Source: an uncultured Eggerthella sp. (GTDB lineage: Bacteria > Actinomycetota > Coriobacteriia > Coriobacteriales > Eggerthellaceae). From it: 64,000 nucleotides of DNA. The stretch lies in the NCBI GenBank assembly GCA_958431815.1, contig CAUASB010000007.1, positions 34,073 to 98,072 of the forward strand. Direction: 5' to 3'. The position numbers were made by a program, and so were the translations under genes. Positions 44,714-52,075 of the stretch are shown here, piece after piece (the stretch's first letter is position 1; every line of letters starts with the position of its first letter). The notes under the pieces were generated by a model, which saw only the letters and a program-made list of their open reading frames with translations, was not told the DNA's origin and made no database searches.

Positions 44714-46526
44714 AGCGTACGTATTCGAACGTTGCCGCGTTGAACATCCCCTCGGGGCGTATGCGCAGCGTGGGGATAACAGCCAAGGGCAGGAATATGA
44801 TGCCCATGATGGGGTCGAGCGGTTCGCGGATGCCCATGTTGCGAGCCGCTTCCATGAAGGTGTCGTGCTGAGTGGCAACGTCTTCGGCGGTGCCATCGCT
44901 CATAAGGCCGCCCAGCTGAAGGGGGATCTTCGCAACCACTTCGCCGTTTTTGACCAGCACGTGCCCGCCCTGGTCCAGCGATTCAACGGCTTTCAGCATA
45001 TCGGCGGGGTTGCTTCCCACCACACAAACGTTGTGCGAGTCGTGTCCGACGGTCGAAGCGATGGCGCCGTTTTCAATGGGATAGCCATGCACCCAACCGC
45101 GTCCAAGGTGCTTGCCTACCAGTTCGAGCCCCGCTGCCTGCTGTGCGGGTGGGGTAGCATTTTGGGTGGCAACGCCACGCCCATGGCGTTCTATCAGCGC
45201 AATGCGGCATAAGCCCTCATCGCTTTTGGGTCTGAGCAGCCCAGTGATGGCTTTGCTCGGGATAACATCGATAACCGCTTCGCCTGGACGGAACGGGTAA
45301 TCGAACACCGCTTCGGAAAGACGGGGCAGCTTAACCGAGGCGCGCAGGTTGCTTGCCAGGCGCTGCACCTCAGCCGATTCGTCTGCAATGTGGCCGACGA
45401 ACGTGCCCTGCTTGGCAACAAGCGCTCCTGCCGCATAAACGCGATAGGGGGCACAGGCGAAGGAAAGGTCGTCGAGCAACAGGATATCGGCACGTTTGCC
45501 AGGGGCAATAGCGCCGCGCTTTTCCCGTGGATCGGCGAACCCATGGTCGAAGCCGAAGCACTCGGCAGCAGAAAGCGTGCCCATGGTGATTGCCGTTATC
45601 GGATCGATTCCCGCTTCAATGGCAACGCGGCAGGCGTTGTCTATCATGCCGGCTGTTAGGGCATCCGAGGGTGCGCGGTCGTCGGTTGCGAAGCAGCAAC
45701 GGCGGGCTCGCGCTTTGTTTTCCAGAATAAGGGGTGCAAGGTTTGCCAAGTCGTGGCTGCAGGTTCCTTCGCGCAACATCACGTACATCCCGCGGGAAAG
45801 CTTCGCCAGTGCCTCTTCGGGGTTGGTCGACTCGTGATCGGCGATGATGCCGGTTGCCGCATAGGCGTTGAGGTTGGCACCCGATACCAGCGGAGCATGG
45901 CCGTCTACCAGACCTGATTCGGTGAGCTTCGCTGCTTCGATGCGGGAAAGCGTTTCTTCATCGGCGTTCAGCACGCCTGGCAGGTTCATCATTTCCCCCA
46001 GCCCGAACACCTCGGTGGGGTGAGCGGCCATGAAGGCGCGCATGTCCTCGGCGGTGATGGTGGCGCCAGCCTGTTCGTCGGGCAGGGCGGGCACGCAGGA
46101 AGGCATCATGAACTTGAAGGAAATTGGTGCGCGTTCGCCGTCTTCGATCATGAAGCGCAGCCCGTCCAATCCTGCCACGTTGCTTATCTCGTGGCTGTCG
46201 GCAATGGCGGTGGTGGTTCCCCGCGTTGCCGCCATGCGGGCGTATTCGGTGGGACGGATATTCGAGGACTCGATATGGAGGTGCCCGTCGATGAACCCTG
46301 GTGCCAGATAACGGTTCTCGCAGTCGATTGTTTCGGTTGCTTCGTATTCAGGCATTTCGTCGCTATCGAAGGAAACGCCCACGATAACGCCGTCGTTTAC
46401 TGCAACGCTGCCGTGCGCGATGCGTTGAGCGTACACATCGACGATGCGCGCATTGACGAACAGCGTGTCAATGGGAATGTGCGCCTGCGCTGCGTCGATG
46501 ATGGATTTTAGGCTTTGCGTTGTCAT
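44712..46526 (-). CDS. ade: Adenine deaminase
   Basis: A 604-residue metal-dependent amidohydrolase that deaminates adenine to hypoxanthine. Visible motifs are the metal-binding GHLHIESS, the substrate-loop VFGLGEMMNLPGV, DGHAP, the ATDDRAPSDAL segment and the adenine deaminase C-terminal domain with EHHG-like IERHGRGV and TVGHDSHNVCVVG. ATG 46526 lies six bases after CAGGAG; the frame extends further upstream but without a better site. It is convergent with the molybdenum hydroxylase locus and would feed hypoxanthine to it. Confidence 0.95.
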   Translation of the reverse strand: MTTQSLKSIIDAAQAHIPIDTLFVNARIVDVYAQRIAHGSVAVNDGVIVGVSFDSDEMPEYEATETIDCENRYLAPGFIDGHLHIESSNIRPTEYARMAATRGTTTAIADSHEISNVAGLDGLRFMIEDGERAPISFKFMMPSCVPALPDEQAGATITAEDMRAFMAAHPTEVFGLGEMMNLPGVLNADEETLSRIEAAKLTESGLVDGHAPLVSGANLNAYAATGIIADHESTNPEEALAKLSRGMYVMLREGTCSHDLANLAPLILENKARARRCCFATDDRAPSDALTAGMIDNACRVAIEAGIDPITAITMGTLSAAECFGFDHGFADPREKRGAIAPGKRADILLLDDLSFACAPYRVYAAGALVAKQGTFVGHIADESAEVQRLASNLRASVKLPRLSEAVFDYPFRPGEAVIDVIPSKAITGLLRPKSDEGLCRIALIERHGRGVATQNATPPAQQAAGLELVGKHLGRGWVHGYPIENGAIASTVGHDSHNVCVVGSNPADMLKAVESLDQGGHVLVKNGEVVAKIPLQLGGLMSDGTAEDVATQHDTFMEAARNMGIREPLDPIMGIIFLPLAVIPTLRIRPEGMFNAATFEYVR

Positions 46527-46628
46527 GATGGCTCCTGCGGCTAGAAGAAAACTGCTGTTTAGGGTATTGATCCAAATGGCTAAGTGCAATGCTTTTTACG
46601 GAGATGTGACGTAGTTGTTCAAAAGAAA

Positions 46629-46650
46629 ACAGGCCCCAAACGGGGCCTGT
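46629..46650 (-). terminator. Intrinsic terminator of the methionine aminopeptidase gene
   Basis: Perfect nine-base inverted repeat ACAGGCCCC / GGGGCCTGT (46629-46637, 46642-46650) with a four-base loop. On the minus strand the stem is followed by TTTCTTTT. Confidence 0.88.
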
Positions 46651-46679
46651 GATCAATCTGTTTCTGTAACGCTTTGAAG

Positions 46680-47564
46680 CTACCAGGAAATAAGCTCGTA
46701 GCCGTCTTCGGTTACTACCAGCTGCACTTCCCATTGTGCCGAATCGGAACCGTCTTTCGTGCGGACAGTCCAGCCGTTCGGGTCTTCCATGTTGAGGTCG
46801 GGCTCGCCTGCGTTGATCATCGGTTCGATGGTGAAGCACATACCCGGTGCCAGCACCGCGCCTTCGCCGGGCTCTCCCACGAAGAACACGAACGGATCTT
46901 CGTGGAATTCCTTTCCGATGCCATGGCCGCCGAATTCGCGGACCACGCTGAAGCCGTTTTCCTCGGCGTAGGTTTGCACTGCGTGGGCGATGTCGCCTAC
47001 CGTTGCCCAGGGCTTTACCTCGGCAAGGCCGCGCTGCACCGCTTCGTAGGTCACATCCACGAGCTTCTTGCGTTCGGGGCTTACCTCGCCGATGCAGAAC
47101 ATACGGGAAGAATCGGAGAAGTACCCGTCAAGTATGGTGGAGCAGTCGACGTTTACAATGTCGCCTTCCTTCAGCACGTCATCTTCGCTGGGGATGCCAT
47201 GGCACACCACGTTGTTGATGGACGTGCACACGCTGTTGGGGTAGCCCTCGAAGTTTAAATCGGCAGGGATGCCGCCATGCTCTACCGTGTAGTCGTAGAT
47301 CCACTTGTCGATTTCGGCGGTGGTAACGCCGGGCTTGATGTGCTCGGCAACGTAGTCCAGCACGCCGATGTTGATTGCGGCAGAGCGCTTTATGCCCTCG
47401 ATGTCTTCAGGGGTTTTCAGCAAGGTGCGGGGTACTACCTCGTAGCCTTCCAGGTAGTAGTTTTCCAGGCGGGCATCAACGGGGCCGTGGCATTTCTTGT
47501 ATTTTTTGCCGCTGCCGCACCAGCATTCATCGTTGCGTCCGGGCTTTGGGCCGTTGTCGTACAT
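46680..47564 (-). CDS. map: Methionine aminopeptidase (type I) with N-terminal SEC-C zinc motif
   Basis: Removes the initiator methionine from nascent proteins. The 294-residue product begins with a SEC-C motif, GRNDECWCGSGKKYKKCHG, a small zinc-binding element also found at the SecA C-terminus and likely involved in ribosome or partner docking. The catalytic domain has the pita-bread fold ligands: His about 122 (NNVVCHGIP), Asp about 140 (VNVDCS) and about 151 (FSDSS), the FGGHGIG His, and Glu in TIEPM and QWEVQLV. ATG 47564 has AAGGAG. Confidence 0.95.
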   Translation of the reverse strand: MYDNGPKPGRNDECWCGSGKKYKKCHGPVDARLENYYLEGYEVVPRTLLKTPEDIEGIKRSAAINIGVLDYVAEHIKPGVTTAEIDKWIYDYTVEHGGIPADLNFEGYPNSVCTSINNVVCHGIPSEDDVLKEGDIVNVDCSTILDGYFSDSSRMFCIGEVSPERKKLVDVTYEAVQRGLAEVKPWATVGDIAHAVQTYAEENGFSVVREFGGHGIGKEFHEDPFVFFVGEPGEGAVLAPGMCFTIEPMINAGEPDLNMEDPNGWTVRTKDGSDSAQWEVQLVVTEDGYELISW

Positions 47565-47930
47565 TGCGTACTCCTTGTTCTTGTTTTGGCGTGCCCGCCC
47601 ACAAGCGTGCACGCGTAGGTATCAATAGTTAGCTTAGGCTAATAATTGGCGAATGCAAAGAAAAACAGCATTTTGCATCTCCTATTGTAGTTCTACGCGA
47701 AGGATTCCAGCTATTGGTATTGCGGAGGTGCTTGGTTGGGTCGCTTTTTGCTGATTTATACGCTCCTGTTTTCCGCTAGCACCTTTCAAGTAGCTTTCAT
47801 CGACTCTTGAGCGAATGATGTTGCCATAACCAAAACCTATCACTGGCTCACGGAAGCTCGTATTTCTCAATTGCAATGCGCTTCAGTAGCATAGGGGTCA
47901 CCGAAAATCACCGATAAAGGAGATCCCCAT
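47565..47930. other. Intergenic region between map and the MetE-like gene
   Basis: 366 bases between divergent genes, A/T-richer than its neighbours. I find no supported gene; a 64-codon minus-strand frame at 47682-47876 lacks a ribosome-binding site. A small inverted repeat ATGCAAA / TTTGCAT lies at 47653-47659 and 47672-47678. I see no S-box or other methionine-type riboswitch signature ahead of the MetE-like gene, although the leader of at least 200 bases could hold an unrecognised element. Confidence 0.4.
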
Positions 47931-49061
47931 ATGAGCACTTTGCATGCGCCTTACCGATACGATGTTGTTGGCAGTTTCCTTCGTCCCGAATACCTGCGTA
48001 CTGCCCGTGCCGCTTTCGAGCGCGGCGAACTTTCCACCGAAGAGCTGAAGGCCACTGAAGACAAGGCGATCCTCGATCTGATTGCCAAGGAAAAGGCAGC
48101 CGGCCTGCACATCATCACCGATGGCGAGTTCCGTCGCCTCACCTGGCACCTCGACTTCATGTGGAACATCAACGGCGTGGCACGCGTCAAGTCCGAAACG
48201 GGCAACACCACGTTCGAAGGCGAGGCTGCTGCCATCGACGACGTTGCCATTGAAGGGAAACTTTCCGTAGAGAACCATCCGTTCATCGACCATTTCCGTT
48301 TCGTGCAGGAGCAGGAAGACGAGAATACGGTGGCTAAGCTCACTATTCCGGCCCCAGGCCAGTTCTATGCGGTGTTCACCGGCGCCGAACAGCTGGAAAA
48401 CACGCTTTCGCATTACGATTCTGTAGAGGCGTTTGCCGATGATGTGGTGGCTGCCTACTCCCAGTTCGTGGCTGACTTCTATGCTGCCGGTGGCTGCAAC
48501 CTTCAGTTCGACGATTGCACGTGGGGCGGGTTCGTGAACCCCGAAATGGCCCGTCAGCTTACCGGCCTTTCTACGGAAGAGGAACTGAAGGCCTATATGA
48601 ACCTGCTGGTTTCCATCAACAATCGTGTTATCGCTTCCAAGCCTGGCAACGATCTGGTTATCAACACTCATGTGTGCCGTGGCAACTACCATTCCACCTA
48701 TTTTTCTTCCGGTGCTTATGACGCAGTTGCAAACCCTCTGTTCAGCTCTGAAAATGCCGATGCGTTCTACCTGGAGTTCGACGATGAGCGCTCCGGTGGA
48801 TTCGAACCGCTTTCCCAGGTGGCACCTGGCAAGAAGGTAGTCCTGGGCCTTGTTACCACGAAGCGCCCAGAGTTGGAAGACAAGCAGGCAGTTATCGCCC
48901 GCATCCATGAGGCGGAAAAGTACGTTCCGCTGGAAAACCTCTACCTTTCCCCTCAGTGCGGCTTTGCCAGCTGCGAAGTTGGCAACAAGCTCACCGAAGA
49001 GCAGCAGTGGGCAAAGGTTGCCCTTGTGCGTGAGATCGCCGAAGAGGTTTGGGGTAAGTAA
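47931..49061 (+). CDS. MetE C-terminal-domain-like methyltransferase (YxjG/YxjH type)
   Basis: A 376-residue TIM-barrel protein homologous to the catalytic C-terminal half of cobalamin-independent methionine synthase. Candidate zinc ligands are His 247 and Cys 249 (NTHVCRGNYHS), a Glu near 282 and Cys 343 (LSPQCGFAS); GSFLRP and ITDGEFRR are the N-terminal barrel motifs. It lacks the folate-binding N-terminal half of MetE, so the methyl donor is not methyl-tetrahydrofolate triglutamate in the usual way. ATG 47931 follows AAAGGAG. It is closed by a strong terminator and followed by an MFS gene, which could supply a substrate. Confidence 0.88.
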   Translation: MSTLHAPYRYDVVGSFLRPEYLRTARAAFERGELSTEELKATEDKAILDLIAKEKAAGLHIITDGEFRRLTWHLDFMWNINGVARVKSETGNTTFEGEAAAIDDVAIEGKLSVENHPFIDHFRFVQEQEDENTVAKLTIPAPGQFYAVFTGAEQLENTLSHYDSVEAFADDVVAAYSQFVADFYAAGGCNLQFDDCTWGGFVNPEMARQLTGLSTEEELKAYMNLLVSINNRVIASKPGNDLVINTHVCRGNYHSTYFSSGAYDAVANPLFSSENADAFYLEFDDERSGGFEPLSQVAPGKKVVLGLVTTKRPELEDKQAVIARIHEAEKYVPLENLYLSPQCGFASCEVGNKLTEEQQWAKVALVREIAEEVWGK

Positions 49062-49079
49062 TTTCCCCTCGTGTTTTCA

Positions 49080-49116
49080 GGCCGGGGGGGGTGCTTTCCC
49101 CCGGCCTTTCTTTTTT
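49080..49116 (+). terminator. Intrinsic terminator of the MetE-like gene
   Basis: GGCCGGGGG (49080-49088) and CCCCCGGCC (49098-49106) followed by TTTCTTTTTT. Confidence 0.9.
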
Positions 49117-49157
49117 CTGCCCGTTGTTCTGGGCGCATTCCCTAGGAGTACAAACAA

Positions 49158-50453
49158 ATGAGTTCTTTTTCTACGTCGCGTACCGGCGCGTATCGGTACC
49201 GCTGGGTCATCCTTGCCTTGTGCGGGTTGGCGGTTATCGTTGTCAACGGTGCAACGCTGATTTTCTCTGGCATGGCTGGTTTTTTGCTAACCCCGATTTC
49301 CGCAGGCGGCGAGTATGGTTTCACGGCACAGCAGTTCATGATGCTTAACAGCTGCCCCTACCTGGCAGGTTTTCTTGGCTGTTTGGCCATGGGTGTGCTG
49401 GCCGATAGGAAGGGCATCAAGCAAACGATGCTCCTTGGCCTTTCGCTTTCGTTGCTCGGCTCGGCGATTCGCGTGTTCACTAGCGATTTCACCGGAATTC
49501 TTGTTACATCTACCATCTACGGTTTCGGTCTTGCCGCGTTGAATGCGAATGCGGCGAAGATTATGCGCTTGTGGTTCCCGCGCAACATGGTGAATGTTGC
49601 CATGGGCGTGTACCTTGCCTGCGCTACGGTTGGTGCGGCTGTTTTCATTCCACTGGCCAGCAGTTTCACCTCGGCTCAACCTATGTTCGTGATCGTTGCC
49701 GTGCTTTCGGCCGTCACGTTGGTAGCTTGGGCGGCATTCTACCGCAAGCATCCCGACAACGAGCTTCGTGTTGTGGAGCCAGTGGCGCAGCAGCTCAAAG
49801 TGGTGGTGCGAAGCCGCAACCTGTGGATCGCTTGTGCCATCATCGGCTTGGTTATGGCTGCCGGGGCCGTGAACAACGGCAATCTGGTGGCATGGCTTTC
49901 CGGTGCAAAGGGAATCGATGTCCAAACGGCCGCATTGGCCGCCTCGCTTTGCAACGTTACCTGCTCGGTCGGTGGAATCCTGTTTCCTGCCATCATCGCA
50001 AAGACGCATGGTGAAAAAGCCTGGATTGTGGCGCTTGCCGTTATCGTGGCTGGTGGAACGGTGCTCTATTACTGGGGCTTGGATGCATCGTACTGCGTTG
50101 CAGGCGTAGCTCTTGCATCGTGCTTGGTGGGTGGGTACCTGCCGCTTACCAAAGCATTGCCTGCACAGCTTCCCGATATCGCAAAGGAAAACCTCGGTGC
50201 AGCGGGCGGCTTGCACGCTACGGTGCAGAATGCTCTGGCGTTCCTTATTCCTTCGTTTGTGGTTGGGCCGCTTGTTACGGCGGCCGACGGCTCGATGAAC
50301 TACGACATGGTGCAGGTGAGCTACATCGTTATGACGCTTGTCGTCGCCGGTTTGGCGCTGTGCTTGCCCAAGCTTGCTTGCTCGGACAAGCCCGCGAAGG
50401 CTAGCGCAGTGAAATCGCAGCCGATTTGCTCTTCGGAGGCCGTAGGCGCGTAG
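49158..50453 (+). CDS. Major facilitator superfamily transporter
   Basis: A 431-residue protein with 12 predicted helices. The motif-A loop is GVLADRKGIKQTMLLG, and the first helix YRWVILALCGLAVIVVNGATLIF and the FPRNMVNVAMGVYLACATVGAA segment resemble CynX/NarK-like and small organic anion carriers. ATG 49158 has a TAGGAG site. It lies 96 bases after the MetE-like gene but behind its terminator, so it may have its own promoter or use read-through. Substrate unknown. Confidence 0.88.
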   Translation: MSSFSTSRTGAYRYRWVILALCGLAVIVVNGATLIFSGMAGFLLTPISAGGEYGFTAQQFMMLNSCPYLAGFLGCLAMGVLADRKGIKQTMLLGLSLSLLGSAIRVFTSDFTGILVTSTIYGFGLAALNANAAKIMRLWFPRNMVNVAMGVYLACATVGAAVFIPLASSFTSAQPMFVIVAVLSAVTLVAWAAFYRKHPDNELRVVEPVAQQLKVVVRSRNLWIACAIIGLVMAAGAVNNGNLVAWLSGAKGIDVQTAALAASLCNVTCSVGGILFPAIIAKTHGEKAWIVALAVIVAGGTVLYYWGLDASYCVAGVALASCLVGGYLPLTKALPAQLPDIAKENLGAAGGLHATVQNALAFLIPSFVVGPLVTAADGSMNYDMVQVSYIVMTLVVAGLALCLPKLACSDKPAKASAVKSQPICSSEAVGA

Positions 50454-50499
50454 GCACTCAGAATGCTGTGTCGTCGATAGCGCAAAGCATATGAAAGCT

Positions 50500-50533
50500 A
50501 AAGGGCGTTCCCTGATTGGCGGGAACGCCCTTT
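50500..50533. terminator. Bidirectional terminator between the MFS and flavodoxin genes
   Basis: Perfect 13-base inverted repeat AAAGGGCGTTCCC / GGGAACGCCCTTT (50500-50512, 50521-50533) with an eight-base loop. Confidence 0.8.
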
Positions 50534-50676
50534 GGTGCTTTTTCCAGGCCTGAAAATGTGGCGGATTGTCGGTTGGGAATGCCCTGCCGTTGCAAACGGT
50601 GTGGGCATCAGGATGAACTGCCGTAAAAGCTTGCCTCTGAAGAGGCATTGGCTTTCTTCGAAAAGCGGTTTGCCAG

Positions 50677-51192
50677 CTACAGGTTGGCCTTCAACCATTT
50701 TTCGATAGCAGGTGCCGATTCTGCTGCTTGGTGGCCGGTGATGGAAAGTGCGGGTGCAACGGTGGCGCTAGGACAGGTTGCGGCAATCTTCCTGTCGGTG
50801 CCCGATGCACCGCTGCCCTCGTTGGTACAGAAGGGGAGGATCTTCTTGCCCGAGAAGTCGAAGGCTTCCAGGAACGTGTATACCGCCATGGGCATGTCGG
50901 CACACCAATTCGGGTACCCCAAAACAATGGTGTCGTACCCTTCGATGCTGGTGGGCAGTTCGCGAAGTTCGGGGCGCGCATGGGCGGCTAGCTCTGCACG
51001 CGATTCTTCCACGCATTCGTGGTAGTCAACGGCGTAGGGCTTCTTCGTTGCGATTTCGAAAAGGGTGCCGCCGGTTTGCTTGGCGGCGATTTCGGCGGCA
51101 ACGGCGGTGTTGCCCTTCGGCAGGTCAACGATGGTGCCTGAAACGTAGTTCTGTCCGGCGCGGCTGAAGTAGGCGATAAGAATGTTCGACAT
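50677..51192 (-). CDS. Flavodoxin
   Basis: A 171-residue FMN-binding electron carrier. The N-terminal ILIAYFSRAGQNY is the phosphate-binding loop variant found in longer flavodoxin-like proteins, with LGYPNWCADMPMAVYTFLE forming the second flavin loop and FCTNEGSGASGTDRKIA the third. ATG 51192 has a GAGGAAA site. It begins 16 bases after the stop of the nitroreductase gene and is presumably co-transcribed with it, suggesting a flavin-based reducing pair. Confidence 0.92.
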   Translation of the reverse strand: MSNILIAYFSRAGQNYVSGTIVDLPKGNTAVAAEIAAKQTGGTLFEIATKKPYAVDYHECVEESRAELAAHARPELRELPTSIEGYDTIVLGYPNWCADMPMAVYTFLEAFDFSGKKILPFCTNEGSGASGTDRKIAATCPSATVAPALSITGHQAAESAPAIEKWLKANL

Positions 51193-51208
51193 GGTTTCCT
51201 CGTTTCGA

Positions 51209-51721
51209 CTAAAGGCGCGTAACGGTTTCGTTCAAAGGTTTGCGGGAGTCGTGGTTGGATAGCGGGCCGGTGCCTTCTGCAGCGTAGCCCAAATCCAGGA
51301 ACATCAGCACTTCCTCGTTTTCAGGTAAGTTGAATGTTTTTGCTGCTTCTTCAGGGTCGAAGAAGTTGATCCAACAGCTATCAACGCCTTCGTTTGCGGC
51401 GGCAAGGGTCAAGTGTGTGGCAACGATGCTGGCGTCTTCGATTCCCGAATCACGCTTTCCGCCAGGATAGGTGAATACGTTTTTCGCATCGAAAGCGACT
51501 ACCAGCACTGTCTGCGCACCATAGCGGCAGGGGGTCAGCTCGTCCATTTTGGCAAGGCCTTCGGCTGATTCGATAACGTAGATATGCTGCGGCTGAAGAT
51601 TCTTCGCAGTAGGGGCCAGGCGCCCTGCTTCCAGGATCTTCTCAAGCGTTTCGGCGGGAACCTTCTTGTCCGAGAATTTCTTGCACGAGTAGCGTTTTGC
51701 GATAACGTCGGTGAATTCCAT
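51209..51721 (-). CDS. Nitroreductase-family protein
   Basis: A 170-residue FMN-dependent oxidoreductase of the nitroreductase fold. FTDVIAKRYSCKKFSDKKV at the start is the flavin-binding RRSxRxF-type pattern, followed by LEAGRLAPTAKNLQPQH and the C-terminal LDLGYAAEGTGPLSNHDSRKPL. ATG 51721 follows GAAAGGAG. First gene of an operon with flavodoxin. It could reduce nitroaromatics or act as a ferredoxin/NAD(P)H-linked reductase; the substrate cannot be told. Confidence 0.9.
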   Translation of the reverse strand: MEFTDVIAKRYSCKKFSDKKVPAETLEKILEAGRLAPTAKNLQPQHIYVIESAEGLAKMDELTPCRYGAQTVLVVAFDAKNVFTYPGGKRDSGIEDASIVATHLTLAAANEGVDSCWINFFDPEEAAKTFNLPENEEVLMFLDLGYAAEGTGPLSNHDSRKPLNETVTRL

Positions 51722-52075
51722 GGGGCTCCTTTCGGTGTTGTTTTTCTTTTTCATGGTACTTCCCGAATGCGTTGATAGGGCAGTGAAACTGAAAATAATT
51801 GACGGGGCGTTACTTATTTTATGAGCATACTTTTATCGGAAAGGTCGAAAACATGCCCTGCGCTACCTGATAGCGAACGCTTGTTCGATGGATTTTGAGT
51901 TGATATCCTCCATACCACCTGATGGCTTGTGATAAGTTTCTTTACTGAACTTTTCAACTGGCAGTTTGCCGGTTTATTTCGTTTCTCGTTGTCCGGCTAA
52001 GTGCATTTGGCTGCCACGAGAGCGAACCATAATGAATTTGAATGCTTGTTGGGCAGATGCATCGAAAGAGTGGGC
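51722..52075. other. Intergenic region between the nitroreductase operon and the topoisomerase genes
   Basis: 354 bases between divergent units. A TTGACG element (51799-51804) lies in an A/T-rich stretch, with no convincing -10 at the standard spacing. An in-frame extension of the topoisomerase B frame (from 52001) has no conserved residues and no ribosome-binding site. I see no other gene or RNA. Confidence 0.4.

Noticed and set aside
46527..46679. Possible purine riboswitch upstream of adenine deaminase
   Set aside because: The conserved core bases and paired loops are not present on the minus strand.
47682..47876. 64-codon minus-strand frame ahead of the MetE-like gene
   Set aside because: No start signal, no pattern; probably leader sequence.
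47640..47930. Possible SAM or methionine-type riboswitch ahead of the MetE-like gene
   Set aside because: No recognisable conserved core on reading; a covariance search would be decisive.
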